This document shows positions 1-8,192 of a stretch of 64,000 nucleotides of DNA, piece by piece. The number at the start of each line of letters is the position of its first letter. The first letter of the stretch is position 1. The notes under the pieces are model-generated. The model worked only from the letters and a program-made list of their open reading frames with translations, did not search any database and was not told where the DNA came from. The translations under genes and the position numbers were made by a program. The stretch is from Thermoanaerobaculia bacterium (lineage in GTDB: Bacteria; Acidobacteriota; Thermoanaerobaculia; Thermoanaerobaculales; Sulfomarinibacteraceae): assembly GCA_027061805.1 (NCBI GenBank), contig JAMOWA010000018.1:1-64000 (forward strand), written 5' to 3'.

Positions 1-83
1 CCAGCCTCGACCCGCTGAACGGCCATGATACGGATCTCTTCCCTCGTCTTGTGGCTCAGACGGCGACCATCGAACTTCTTCAT
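1..83 (-). CDS. IS630-family transposase, N-terminal fragment (runs off window)
   Basis: Reading from ATG at 83 gives MKKFDGRRLSHKTREEIR followed by IMAVQRVEAG, 27 residues before the window edge. This matches the typical start of IS630-family transposases, where 'MKK-D-R-LS-ET-EEIR-RAV-RV-AG' begins the first helix-turn-helix of the DNA-binding region. The catalytic DDE domain is off the window. It is too short for the ORF track. Identification rests on the N-terminal pattern only. Confidence 0.6.
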   Translation of the reverse strand, partial: MKKFDGRRLSHKTREEIRIMAVQRVEA

Positions 84-126
84 GAGCACAGTATACCAAT
101 GTCGGGTGCGTTATGCACACTTTAGT
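1..126 (-). mobile_element. End of an IS630-type insertion sequence (partial)
   Basis: The left edge holds the 5' end of a transposase gene read leftwards, preceded by about 40 bp of non-coding sequence that would contain the terminal inverted repeat. The boundary lies near position 124-127, where the S8 protease frame stops matching its expected family sequence. IS630/Tc1 elements duplicate a TA dinucleotide, and TA dinucleotides are present at the junction (CCTACTAAAG on the minus strand). The rest of the element is outside the window, so the other end and the target duplication cannot be checked. Confidence 0.6.
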
Positions 127-2237
127 AGGTCCGTCCGCCAAGCTGTCCCAACCGCTCCAGTTGCGTGAGCAACCCCTGCTACCAGGTGACGATAGTTATC
201 GGTACCACCTGTCCCCGACTGCGTAATCGTGACTCTCTGTCCAGCTACGGTGAGCAGCCCCGTTCTGGACCCTGGATTCGGGTTGGAATCAACAGAGTAC
301 CCGACCGTACCGCTCCCCGTACCGTCAGATGTAGAAGTAATCCGCAACCAAGTTGAGTTTGATGTCGCTCCCCAAGAACAACCATCAAGGGTCGAGACCG
401 TTACGGCACCGCTTCCTCCTTTCTTGCCGAATGATGCTGACAACGGTGAAACAGAATAGGTACAAGAAGCTGCTGGAGGATTACCGAGAACAAGCCGACC
501 ATACCCATAGTCGTTGTCCTTACCGTAGATTCCCATATCAACAGTATTGGACTCAAGGTAGTTTCGTACGGAAGATGCACTCCAATGTGGAGACGCCGAC
601 CAGACCAATGCAGCTGCTCCAGCAACGTGTGGACACGCAGCAGATGTTCCATTGAACGGCTGAACTCCATCGCGGGGACCGTATGAAACAGTTGAAACAT
701 TCGCATAGCCGGAAATATCGGGTTTAGTGATGCCTCCTGAGAGGTTACCCCCCGGACCGTTTGCCGGACCGGCAGAGCTATAACCCTCGAGCACGTAGGG
801 CACACCTGCATCGAGCGCAGCGACTGCCAACACTGAAGACTTGTCAGCTGGTATTGATATTGATCCCTCAGGTCGAGTAATGGTGAGGCTCGGCCCATGA
901 TGAGAAGCCCACAACTCAACGTCGACATATGTTGACCCTGATGAATGCCGAACGGCAAGTCCATAGTAACCTGTTTCCGACAATGTCCAGGAGATTGATT
1001 CCACCGGCACCTGACTAGGTAGGCCAGTTTGTGGATTGTGAGAACACTCAAGAATCGACACACCAGCCCCATCGTTTCGATCAATTACGAGGCACAAATC
1101 AAGATCCGTGTCTGGAGAGGTCCATTGATTCCACATCAGTTGGGAAGATAGTTCGGTCAAGAAATACGTACTGGTGAAGTAGGTTCGGCTGTACCCATCA
1201 AGTGAGAACCAAGTCACCTCTGATGATCCACCTGAAAAATCCAACCATCCATTCGCGTTCGAATCTACCCAAGACCCTTGCCAGTGGTGTCTTCTCGAAT
1301 TTCCAGCACTGTTGATCCATAGCCTCCCACCAGCTACCCAAGCATCGATTTCAGGCATTTCTGATCCATCTCCCGGCCCTACTGTAGAACCAAGAGATAC
1401 CGACGCAATCTTGACTCCCTGTCCAACAAGCCAAGTAATTGCATTTTCGATATCAACATCTGTCTTCACCACAACAAGGTATAGGTGATCCAATCCTGGT
1501 GCTAGGTCACTGACGATCTCCGCACAAGCTGTACCGTGTCGAATACTCGGATCGTCAGGAGGCCCTCCAAATTCGATATAGGTAACCCTCTCTGGCGGAG
1601 GCAGTTCTGCACCGAGAAGGTCTTGATAGCCAGAAAACCCCAAGTCTATGATGGCAACAAGGATACCCTGGCCCATATACCCCTCGTCATGCCAACGGTT
1701 CGCTCCCATGGCGTTGAGTCCTTCGGTTTGGTACACACCTTGAGCAGAAGACTCTGACGAATCTAGCGATACCTGCGTTTCAGGACCTATACATTCAAAG
1801 TACCTTGGTTTACGGACCCAAAGAACATCACTCCGATCAGCAAGTTCCCAAATATGTTCATACCTCAGGTAAGCTTGGACGATATCTTGGGCAGAGATGA
1901 TGTAAAGCGCTTCTTTTTCTTCAAGCCAAGACATGACCTCTTCAAGAGAATCTGCACTAACCGCCGCATGGATTTGTATGCGATTGTCTATAATTCTGAA
2001 TCCGCGACGAGCAGCCTCGCTGAGAGGGTCTTTGGCACTCACAACCCAATTCAAATCCCCACCAAGCTTCGGGTGAATCTCCAGTGCTGACTTTTGCAAA
2101 GCGAATCTCTCTATAAGAGATTCTCGGAGTTTGTCACCAGATGGCGACGTCTCATCTGCAATAGATAGACCAGATACAAAAACCAATCCAGAAAGTAGTA
2201 GGCAGCTTTTTGAGCGGAAAAAAATGCGGATAATCAC
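111..2237 (-). CDS. Secreted subtilisin-like (S8) serine protease with BACON domain, 3' end cut by an IS element
   Basis: This is a secreted serine protease of family S8. I prefer the GTG start at 2237: GGAGG lies 5 nt upstream, and the protein then opens with a signal peptide (VIIRIFFRSKSCLLLSGLVF). The triad is visible: Asp in AIIDLGFSG (about residue 202 of the longer ORF), His in RHGTACAE (238), Asn in INSAGNS (317) and Ser in GTSAACPHVAG (537). A BACON domain follows (about 597-680, CTYSVSPLSASF to VTITQSG). The last residues, VAGVAHATGAVGTAWRTDL, begin a domain also seen in the secreted protein at 8253, then end abruptly in LKCA at the IS boundary. The gene is therefore 3'-truncated. 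GC is near 50 percent, far below the neighbours, which suggests recent acquisition. Confidence 0.88.
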   Translation of the reverse strand: MIIRIFFRSKSCLLLSGLVFVSGLSIADETSPSGDKLRESLIERFALQKSALEIHPKLGGDLNWVVSAKDPLSEAARRGFRIIDNRIQIHAAVSADSLEEVMSWLEEKEALYIISAQDIVQAYLRYEHIWELADRSDVLWVRKPRYFECIGPETQVSLDSSESSAQGVYQTEGLNAMGANRWHDEGYMGQGILVAIIDLGFSGYQDLLGAELPPPERVTYIEFGGPPDDPSIRHGTACAEIVSDLAPGLDHLYLVVVKTDVDIENAITWLVGQGVKIASVSLGSTVGPGDGSEMPEIDAWVAGGRLWINSAGNSRRHHWQGSWVDSNANGWLDFSGGSSEVTWFSLDGYSRTYFTSTYFLTELSSQLMWNQWTSPDTDLDLCLVIDRNDGAGVSILECSHNPQTGLPSQVPVESISWTLSETGYYGLAVRHSSGSTYVDVELWASHHGPSLTITRPEGSISIPADKSSVLAVAALDAGVPYVLEGYSSAGPANGPGGNLSGGITKPDISGYANVSTVSYGPRDGVQPFNGTSAACPHVAGAAALVWSASPHWSASSVRNYLESNTVDMGIYGKDNDYGYGRLVLGNPPAASCTYSVSPLSASFGKKGGSGAVTVSTLDGCSWGATSNSTWLRITSTSDGTGSGTVGYSVDSNPNPGSRTGLLTVAGQRVTITQSGTGGTDNYRHLVAGVAHATGAVGTAWRTDLLKCA

Positions 2238-2249
2238 GGGTACCTCCAA

Positions 2250-2552
2250 GTCCCTTTACTCACCCAAAATGTGTGAACCTGTCACGATGTGATCAGGTTA
2301 AGGCACACCCGTCCTCTGCCCTAAGCATCGTACTGCACAAGAATAGCACCCTCTGAAATGAGAATGGGTATTCCCATCGAGATTTGGACCATTGTCTTGA
2401 GAGAGTAGTTTCATAGTGCATCCCGTTCGCGTACCGTTTAGCTTTCCTGCACCCGTGGTTCGTCAGGTAAGCCTTGTACTACTTGCCTTACACTCTCACC
2501 ACCTCACCCCCAGGCCAGCTACACTCTCCCCGACGGCGAATGGAGGTGGACC
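2250..2552. other. Lower-GC intergenic region between divergent genes, with an interrupted palindrome
   Basis: This 303-bp gap separates the minus-strand protease from the plus-strand dehydrogenase and should hold both promoters. An inverted repeat, AACCTG-TCAC-GAT-GTGA-T-CAGGTT, lies at 2276-2299, 27 nt upstream of the protease ORF. A shorter palindrome, ATGGG-TATT-CCCAT, lies at 2364-2377. Either could be an operator or a hairpin. No convincing -35/-10 pair was assigned. Confidence 0.35.
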
Positions 2553-3446
2553 ATGACCACGACGCATCCGAAGGCGGCGTTTCTGGGGACCGGCCTGCTG
2601 GGCTTCCCCATGGCGGAGAGGCTCCTGGAGAACGGTGTGCCGCTCGCGGTGTGGAACCGCACGGCGGCGAAGGCGGCACCCCTGGGGGAACGGGGGGCGC
2701 GTGTCGCGGAGTCCGCCGCGGACGCGGTCCGGGACGCGGAGGTGGTGATCCTGATGCTGACGGACTTCCCGGCCATCCGGGAGGTGCTGCTCACGCAGCC
2801 CGTGATCGGCCGGCTCTCGGGGAGGGTGGTGGTGCAGATGGGCACCATCGCCCCGGACGAGAGCCGGGAGGCGGCGGCCCGGGTGGAGGAGGCCGGCGGC
2901 GCGTACCTGGAGGCGCCGGTGCTGGGTTCGATCCCCCAGGCCAGGGCCGCGGAGCTCATGGTGATGGCGGGGGGCGAGCCGGACCTGCTGGACCGCGTCC
3001 GGCCCGTGCTGGCGTGCTTCGGGCCCCTCCGGCACATCGGGCCGGTGGGCGCCGCGGCCGCGCTGAAGCTGGCCCTCAACCAGCTCATCGCCACCCTGGC
3101 CACGGCCTACGCCACGGGCCTCGCCATGGTCCGCGCCCGGGGCGTCCCGGTGGAGCACTTCATCGAGATCGTCCGGTCGAGCGCGCTCCACTCGCCGAGC
3201 TTCGACAGGAAGCTCCCGCGCTGGCTCGGCCGCGACTACTCGGACCCCAACTTCCCCGTGAAGCACCTCCTCAAGGACGTGCGGCTCTGCAGGGACACGG
3301 CCGCGGGGGGCGGCCTCGCCACCGAGGTCCTGGACGGTCTCGCCCGGATCCTCGAGCGCACCATCGGGCTGGGCTGCGGCGAGGGGGACTACTCGGCCCT
3401 GGCCGTGGGGATCGAGGGACGGCGCGGGGAGGACGTGAGCTGCTGA
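2553..3446 (+). CDS. NAD(P)-dependent oxidoreductase, 3-hydroxyisobutyrate dehydrogenase-like
   Basis: This is a 297-residue member of the beta-hydroxyacid dehydrogenase family, which oxidises or reduces small hydroxyacids or semialdehydes with NAD(P). The N-terminus has the Rossmann dinucleotide motif GTGLLGFPMAERLLENG (about residues 11-27), followed by VWNRT at the cofactor-specificity loop. The family substrate-binding signature corresponds to APVLGSIPQA, and a catalytic-lysine helix is seen in GAAAALKLALNQL. Length matches the family (290-300). The start is supported by GGAGGTGG upstream of ATG. It stands alone and converges with the glmU-like gene only 4 bp downstream. The true substrate cannot be told from sequence; glyoxylate/succinic semialdehyde reductase is an alternative. 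Confidence 0.85.
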   Translation: MTTTHPKAAFLGTGLLGFPMAERLLENGVPLAVWNRTAAKAAPLGERGARVAESAADAVRDAEVVILMLTDFPAIREVLLTQPVIGRLSGRVVVQMGTIAPDESREAAARVEEAGGAYLEAPVLGSIPQARAAELMVMAGGEPDLLDRVRPVLACFGPLRHIGPVGAAAALKLALNQLIATLATAYATGLAMVRARGVPVEHFIEIVRSSALHSPSFDRKLPRWLGRDYSDPNFPVKHLLKDVRLCRDTAAGGGLATEVLDGLARILERTIGLGCGEGDYSALAVGIEGRRGEDVSC

Positions 3447-3450
3447 AGGC

Positions 3451-4197
3451 TCACCGGTTCCCCGCGGCGAGGACGGCCTCCAGCCGGGCCAGGTCCTCCC
3501 GGGTGTTGACGCCGGCCATCTCCAGGGGGTCGTCCAGCACGTGGGCGGCCACGGGAAGGCCGCGGGCCTTCAGGACGCCGATCACGTCGGTGAGGTAGTA
3601 CTCGCCCTGGTCGTTGTCGGGCCTCAGCCCGGCGAGGGCCTGCTCCAGCGGCTCCCGCCGGAAGGCGTAGACACCGGCGTTGACCTCGCGGCAGGCGAGC
3701 TCCTCCGGGGAGGCGTCCCGGGCCTCCACGATGGCGGCCACGCTCCCGTCCGCCTCGCGCAGCACCCGCCCGTAGGCGCCGGGCTCCTCCAGGATCGCCG
3801 TCAGCAGCGCCGCGGCGGCACCGTGCTCCACCGCGTCCCTGAGGCCCGCCACCGTGGCGGGGCGCAGCAGGGGCACGTCACCGGACAGGACGAGGACCCC
3901 GTGGACGCCGGCACCCATGCCGCCCAGGGCCACCCGGACCGCGTCGCCCGTGCCCAGCTGCGGCTCCTGGAGCACCGTCCGCGCCCCTCGGGCGGCGGCC
4001 ACCGTCTCCACCCGGGCCGCGCCGTGGCCCACCACCACCACGACCCTGTGGGGCGGCACGAGCTCGAGCGCGGTGTCCAGCACGTGCTCGAGCAGCGGCC
4101 TGCCCGCCAGGGGATGCAGGACCTTGGGCAGGTCGCTCCTCATGCGGGTGCCCTTGCCCGCGGCCAGGACGGCGACGGCCCACCCGGACCCGCTCAC
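3451..4197 (-). CDS. GlmU-type nucleotidyltransferase (UDP-N-acetylglucosamine pyrophosphorylase domain only)
   Basis: This 248-residue protein is a sugar-phosphate nucleotidyltransferase that resembles the N-terminal half of GlmU, which makes UDP-GlcNAc from GlcNAc-1-phosphate and UTP. The signature LAAGKGTRMRSDLPKVLHPL (about residues 11-30) is the nucleotide-binding loop, with QLGTGDAV and VLSGDVPLL as later family motifs. Canonical GlmU is about 460 residues and carries a left-handed beta-helix acetyltransferase; that half is absent. It starts with GTG and overlaps the upstream YvcK-like ORF by 4 nt (GTGA), so it is probably translationally coupled. It is last in the mglBA-containing minus-strand series. 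Whether it acts in peptidoglycan/LPS precursor supply or on another sugar is inference. Confidence 0.82.
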   Translation of the reverse strand: MSGSGWAVAVLAAGKGTRMRSDLPKVLHPLAGRPLLEHVLDTALELVPPHRVVVVVGHGAARVETVAAARGARTVLQEPQLGTGDAVRVALGGMGAGVHGVLVLSGDVPLLRPATVAGLRDAVEHGAAAALLTAILEEPGAYGRVLREADGSVAAIVEARDASPEELACREVNAGVYAFRREPLEQALAGLRPDNDQGEYYLTDVIGVLKARGLPVAAHVLDDPLEMAGVNTREDLARLEAVLAAGNR

Positions 4198-4535
4198 GGT
4201 GCCGCCTCCAGCAGTGTCCGCACCGCCCGCCCCACGTCCCCCGTCATCTGGAGGAGGCCCGTCAGGAACAGGTTCCCCAGCGAGTGCCCCCCGAGGGGGC
4301 CGTCGCCCGCGAAGCGGTGGTCGAAGAGCCGGGCCAGCAGCTCGTGGTCCTCGGCCAGGGCCACCAGGCAGTGCCGGAGGTCGCCCACGGCGGGGATGTC
4401 GAACTCCCGCCGCAGCCGGCCCGTGGACCCGCCATCGTCGGTGATGTGGCGGAGGGGCAGGGTCTTCAGCGCCATCAGGAGGGCGGACAGGCCGGTGCCC
4501 CCACCCAGTGCAGCCAGTCGCTGGTCCGGGGACAT
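4194..4535 (-). CDS. YvcK/CofD-like protein, N-terminal part only (truncated)
   Basis: The 113 residues match the start of the YvcK (gluconeogenesis factor) / CofD-like family. Visible family motifs are LGGGTGLSALLMALK (about 10-24), DDGGSTGRLRREFDIPAVGD (33-52), RHCLVALA and GHSLGNLFLTGL (84-95). Family members usually have about 310-330 residues, so roughly the last two thirds are missing. A short stretch before DDGGS also appears shortened. The stop codon lies inside a GTGA overlap with the GlmU-like start, and mglA ends 4 nt upstream, so transcription and translation are likely coupled. It may be a decaying remnant or a small stand-alone nucleotide/sugar-binding domain. Confidence 0.65.
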   Translation of the reverse strand: MSPDQRLAALGGGTGLSALLMALKTLPLRHITDDGGSTGRLRREFDIPAVGDLRHCLVALAEDHELLARLFDHRFAGDGPLGGHSLGNLFLTGLLQMTGDVGRAVRTLLEAAP

Positions 4536-4539
4536 GGCC

Positions 4540-5124
4540 CTACTTGCGGCGCAGCTCGTAGAGGACCTGCTTGGCCACCGCCTTGAGCGTCTCGAAGACG
4601 CCCATGCCCTGGGGCGCGATGGCCTCGTAGGTGGGCTCGCCCTTGTAGTTCAGCAGGCGGTACATCTCGTCCACGGACACCGCCGTGGGGAGGTCGCGCT
4701 TGTTGAACTGGAGCACGTAGGGGATGGCCTTGAGCTCGAAGCCGTTCTCGCGGAGGTTGTCCTCCAGGTTGCGCAGGGACTCCACGTTGGCGTCCATGCG
4801 CGCCTCCTGGGAATCCGCGACGAAGACCACGCCGTCCACGCCCTTGAGGATGAGCTTGCGGCTGGCGTCGTAGAACACCTGGCCGGGGACCGTGTAGAGG
4901 TGGAACCGGGTCTTGAACCCCCGCACCGTCCCCAGGTCCAGCGGCAGGAAGTCGAAGAAGAGCGTCCGGTCGGTCTCCGTGGCCAGCGAGATGAGCCGCC
5001 CCTTCTGCTGCGGGTTGGAGCGCTCGTAGATGTACTGGAGGTTGGTGGTCTTGCCGCAGAGGCCAGGACCGTAGTAGACGATCTTGACGTTGATCTCGCG
5101 GGCGGCGTAGTTGATGAAGCTCAT
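4540..5124 (-). CDS. mglA: MglA-like small GTPase
   Basis: This 194-residue Ras-like GTPase belongs to the MglA family, which sets the leading cell pole and drives gliding or type IV pilus polarity in Myxococcus. The P-loop is GPGLCGKTT (about 19-27). The switch/PM3 region reads TVPGQVFY, with Thr in place of the usual Asp, a known hallmark of MglA. The base-recognition motif is NKRD (about 139). It overlaps mglB by 4 nt (ATGA) in the order mglB-mglA, as in Myxococcus. There are no motility genes next to it, so its role here (motility, polarity or another process) is inferred from family only. Confidence 0.93.
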   Translation of the reverse strand: MSFINYAAREINVKIVYYGPGLCGKTTNLQYIYERSNPQQKGRLISLATETDRTLFFDFLPLDLGTVRGFKTRFHLYTVPGQVFYDASRKLILKGVDGVVFVADSQEARMDANVESLRNLEDNLRENGFELKAIPYVLQFNKRDLPTAVSVDEMYRLLNYKGEPTYEAIAPQGMGVFETLKAVAKQVLYELRRK

Positions 5125-5609
5125 TCGGAGAACAGGGCGTCGATGTCTTCGTCGGTGATCTCGGCGAACGGCGATGCGGCCTCCATGGCGCCCACCTCCT
5201 TGGCCTTGGCCTCCATCTGGGTGAGGACCCTCTCGATCTCGGCGGCGGCCTTCCGGACCCTCAGGCGCACGAGACCCAGCGACGAACGCTCGTCGAAGAT
5301 GACCACGAGGATCAGCCGCTGGCCGACGATGGAGATGTGGATGTTGTCCTTCTTCCCCTCGTGGAAGAGGATGGAGAACTCCTTCTCACCGATGAGCTTG
5401 GCGAGGCCGTCGGTCGCGGCCACGTTGCCGGCGGTCAGGGAGGCCAGCGAGGTGGTGTCCACGCGGTCGATCTCACCGGCACCGGCGATCTGCTGGCCGT
5501 TCTTGTCGACCAGGAACACGATGTTGGCGCTCGACTCCACCCGCAGGCGGTTGAGGATCGAGGTGATCCTGTCGAACTCTTCCTCGTACATGACTAGACC
5601 AGCATCCAC
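5121..5609 (-). CDS. mglB: MglB-like Roadblock/LC7 protein, GTPase-activating partner of MglA
   Basis: This 162-residue Roadblock/LC7 protein is strongly similar in pattern to Myxococcus Mgl[17 protein letters not shown], the [14 protein letters not shown] block, LAKLIGE and [12 protein letters not shown] are all family-typical. The acidic tail [17 protein letters not shown] matches the MglB C-terminus. MglB stimulates GTP hydrolysis by MglA at the lagging pole. The GTG start at 5609 has GGGAGG about 8 nt upstream; an internal ATG at 5591 (MYEEEF) is the alternative and would match Myxococcus more closely. It lies downstream of recR with a 100-bp gap and overlaps mglA. Confidence 0.93.
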   Translation of the reverse strand: MDAGLVMYEEEFDRITSILNRLRVESSANIVFLVDKNGQQIAGAGEIDRVDTTSLASLTAGNVAATDGLAKLIGEKEFSILFHEGKKDNIHISIVGQRLILVVIFDERSSLGLVRLRVRKAAAEIERVLTQMEAKAKEVGAMEAASPFAEITDEDIDALFSE

Positions 5610-5709
5610 GGCGTGAGCCTCCCTGAATCAACCTCTTCTAGCATACTACCGCTTCCCGGGCAAGATATGGAGGTTTTTCGCGGCTTTTTCGCATCCTGAT
5701 GGTCGAAGC

Positions 5710-6309
5710 CTAAACCTGCCGGCGGAGCTGGAGGGCCTGGGCCAGGGTGACCTGGTCCACGGAGCCCACCTCGCCGCCCACCGGGATCCCCGAGGCGGGA
5801 CGGCTCACCTCCACACCCAGGGGCTCGAGCCGGCGCGCGATGAAGAGCGCCGTGGTCTCCCCCTCCACCGTGGGGTTCGTGGCGAGGATCACCTCGCGGA
5901 CGCCGCCCTCCCCGACCCGTTCCAGCAACCGCTCGATGGTCAGGTCCTCCGGGCCCACCCCGTGGAGCGGCGACAGGTGCCCCAGGAGCGCGTGGTAGAG
6001 GCCGCGGTACTCCCCGGTCCCCTCCACCGACCACGCGGTGGTGGGGTCCTCCACCACGAGGATGGTGGTGCGGTCCCGGCCCGGGTCGGCACACACCGGG
6101 CAGGGGTCCTCCTCCGTGAGCAGGAAGCAGGTGGAGCACAGCCGCACCGATCCCCGGAGGCGGGCCAGGGACTGCGCGAAGGCCTCCACCTCCTCCTCCG
6201 GGCAGGTGAGGAGGTACTCCACCAGCCGCCGGGCCGACCGCGGACCCACGCCGGGGAGGCGTCCCAGGTGGGCCAGCAGGTCCCGGACGGCCCGGGGTCT
6301 CAGGTCCAC
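5710..6309 (-). CDS. recR: Recombination mediator protein RecR
   Basis: RecR acts with RecF/RecO to load RecA at single-strand gaps. The 199 residues match the usual length. The N-terminal helix-hairpin-helix (LGRLPGVGPRSARRL, about 15-29), the zinc finger LCSTCFLLTEEDPCPVC (about 57-73) and the Toprim domain (TTILVVEDP onwards) appear in canonical order, ending in the Walker-B-like region GSVDQVTLAQAL. GTG start with GGGGGAG upstream. It follows dnaX by 31 bp, the common dnaX-recR arrangement, but the small ybaB gene usually found between them is absent. Confidence 0.95.
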   Translation of the reverse strand: MDLRPRAVRDLLAHLGRLPGVGPRSARRLVEYLLTCPEEEVEAFAQSLARLRGSVRLCSTCFLLTEEDPCPVCADPGRDRTTILVVEDPTTAWSVEGTGEYRGLYHALLGHLSPLHGVGPEDLTIERLLERVGEGGVREVILATNPTVEGETTALFIARRLEPLGVEVSRPASGIPVGGEVGSVDQVTLAQALQLRRQV

Positions 6310-6340
6310 CGCACTCCCCCGCAGGTGCCCTGCGACCGGC

Positions 6341-7942
6341 TCATGCCTCGTCTCCCCGGCGATCCGGCACCACCCGCACGACCTCGCCGCCCAGCACGCG
6401 CCGGGCCAGGGCCACGCCCTCGTCGGCCTCGGCGGAGGTCCTCAGCCCCGGATCACCCTCCGTCCCCTCGGCCCCCTCAACCCGGATCACCACCGTCGTG
6501 CCCTCCCCGAAGGCCGAGCGCACGGCCTCCTCCACCACGGGAACCACGTCCGGGTTCCGGAGGTAGGCCGCCAGGGGGGCGTGGGAGGCGGGAAGGACGA
6601 GCTTCACCGTGTCGGACCCGAGGATGACCTCCGCCTCCTCCACGGCCCCCGCCACCCGGGGGCTCCGGGGCCACAGGAGCTCCGCGAGGCGGTGGCCCGG
6701 GGATCCCGGCGGATGCCGGCCCTCGGCTCCACCGTGGGGCGCCGCGGCGGAACCGCCACCTCCACCTGCCGAGCTCGCTGCCGCACCCCTCGACCGCTGC
6801 GAACCATCCGGAGGTGACACGGGGCCGCCGCCGGCCAGCAGCGACTCCACGGCCTGCACGGCGGGCCACCGGGCGAGCCGGAGGCAGGCCACCTCCAGGA
6901 CGAGCTCCCGGTTGGCGGCGTCCCGGAGGAGCGGCTCCTGCTCCACCCACAGGCCCAGCATCCTCGTGAGCGCCGTGGCGTCGAGGCCTCCGGTCGCCTC
7001 CCGGAGCCTCTGGACCTGCTGCTCCTCGAGACCATCCGCCAGCTCTGGGTCCACGGTCAGGTGGACCATCTGGCGCAACGCCCGCCCCAGCTCGTGGTAG
7101 AGCACCACCGGATCGTGGCCGGCGGCCAGCTCCCCGCGGAGGGTGCCCAGGGCGTCGGCGATCTCGCCCCGCACCAGGTGACCCAGGAGGCGGGCCACGC
7201 GGTCCGCCGGCGGCACGCCGAGCACCGTGGCCACGGCCTCCTCGTCGATGGATTCCCCGGAGAAGGCGCGGAGCTGGTCCAGCAGGGAGAGGGCGTCGCG
7301 GAGGCTCCCCTCGGCGGCCCGGGCCACGGCCGAGGCGGCGGCCCCCGTGAGCCCGAACCCCTCCTTCTCGGCGATGGACGCGAGGTGCTCCGCAATGCGG
7401 GCCGCGGGGACCGGGCGGAACTCCAGCTGCTGGCAGCGGGAGAGGATGGTCGGGGGCACCTTGTGGCGCTCGGTGGTGGCGAAGATCCACAGGATGTAGG
7501 GGGGCGGCTCCTCGATGGTCTTGAGGAGCGCGTTGAACGCCGCCCTGGACAGCATGTGGACCTCGTCCACGATCATCACCCGGTACCGGTCCCGGGTGGG
7601 CCTGTAGCGCAGCATCTCCTGGATGTCCCGGACGTTGTCCACGCCCGTGTGGGTGGCCGCGTCCAGCTCGACCACGTCCAGGCTGGACCCCTCCACGATC
7701 TCCCGGCAGGAGACGCACTCCCCGCAGGGCTCCGGCGCCGGGCCCCGCTCGCAGTTGACGGCCATGGCCAGGAGCCGCGCCACCGTGGTCTTGCCCACGC
7801 CGCGCAGGCCGGAGAAGAGATAGGCCTGGCCGAGCGTGCCGGAGCCGAGAGCGTTCTGGAGGGTCCGGACCACCCCCTCCTGGCCCACGAGATCCGCGAA
7901 GCGGCGGGGGCGGTAGGCGCGGGCGAGGACCTGGTACGTCAC
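6341..7942 (-). CDS. dnaX: DNA polymerase III subunit gamma/tau
   Basis: DnaX is the clamp-loader ATPase of the replicative polymerase. Starting at GTG 7942 gives VTYQVLARAYRPRRFADLVG, the canonical opening, and a 533-residue protein; the upstream ORF extension has no family resemblance. It has a Walker A motif (GLRGVGKTT), a four-Cys zinc site (CERGPAPEPCGECVSC), Walker B (VDEVHML) and the sensor motif SRCQ. The C-terminal 170 residues are Gly/Ser/Pro-rich and then divergent, as in tau. TACGAT ends exactly 6 nt before the GTG with no Shine-Dalgarno sequence, consistent with a leaderless transcript. Start of the dnaX-recR-mglBA series. Confidence 0.93.
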   Translation of the reverse strand: MTYQVLARAYRPRRFADLVGQEGVVRTLQNALGSGTLGQAYLFSGLRGVGKTTVARLLAMAVNCERGPAPEPCGECVSCREIVEGSSLDVVELDAATHTGVDNVRDIQEMLRYRPTRDRYRVMIVDEVHMLSRAAFNALLKTIEEPPPYILWIFATTERHKVPPTILSRCQQLEFRPVPAARIAEHLASIAEKEGFGLTGAAASAVARAAEGSLRDALSLLDQLRAFSGESIDEEAVATVLGVPPADRVARLLGHLVRGEIADALGTLRGELAAGHDPVVLYHELGRALRQMVHLTVDPELADGLEEQQVQRLREATGGLDATALTRMLGLWVEQEPLLRDAANRELVLEVACLRLARWPAVQAVESLLAGGGPVSPPDGSQRSRGAAASSAGGGGGSAAAPHGGAEGRHPPGSPGHRLAELLWPRSPRVAGAVEEAEVILGSDTVKLVLPASHAPLAAYLRNPDVVPVVEEAVRSAFGEGTTVVIRVEGAEGTEGDPGLRTSAEADEGVALARRVLGGEVVRVVPDRRGDEA

Positions 7943-8098
7943 CCGGGCATCGTAGCCCGGACCGGCCGTTCCGGTCCACCACCACTCCCCAGGTCCGGCC
8001 TCTCCGGGGTCCCGACCGTGGATACCCGTCTCGATTTCGTGTTCCGCGACACATTCTCGTGTGGATTGTCCCCTCGGCGGCAGCGATCCACGAAAAGA

Positions 8099-8192
8099 AT
8101 GGTTTACCATGATGGCTCGCATCCTGGAGGAGACGGGAATGACCCGGGTTCTCAACCGTTTCGACGGACGGGGGCATTCTCTCCAGGATGCG
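8099..8192 (+). promoter_or_regulatory. Structured 5' leader of the secreted-protein gene
   Basis: A perfect 12-bp inverted repeat (CGCATCCTGGAG at 8118-8129, CTCCAGGATGCG at 8181-8192) encloses about 51 nt that contain a CCGT-TTCG-ACGG tetraloop hairpin (8156-8167) and the palindrome ACCCGGGT. Just upstream is ATGG-TTTA-CCAT (8099-8110). This looks like a folded leader RNA ending about 60 nt before the start codon. It does not match any riboswitch consensus I can recall. Confidence 0.45.

Noticed and set aside
401-1084. 227-aa minus-strand ORF inside the S8 protease
   Set aside because: Lies in another frame of a gene with an intact catalytic triad; no ribosome-binding site or family.
2474-3598. 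Long plus-strand ORF of 374 aa overlapping the dehydrogenase gene
   Set aside because: Extremely Gly/Arg/Pro-rich, a frame shadow of the real gene at 2553-3446.
3541-5616. 691-aa plus-strand ORF across glmU, yvcK and mglAB
   Set aside because: Antisense shadow of well-supported minus-strand genes; no start signal or family.
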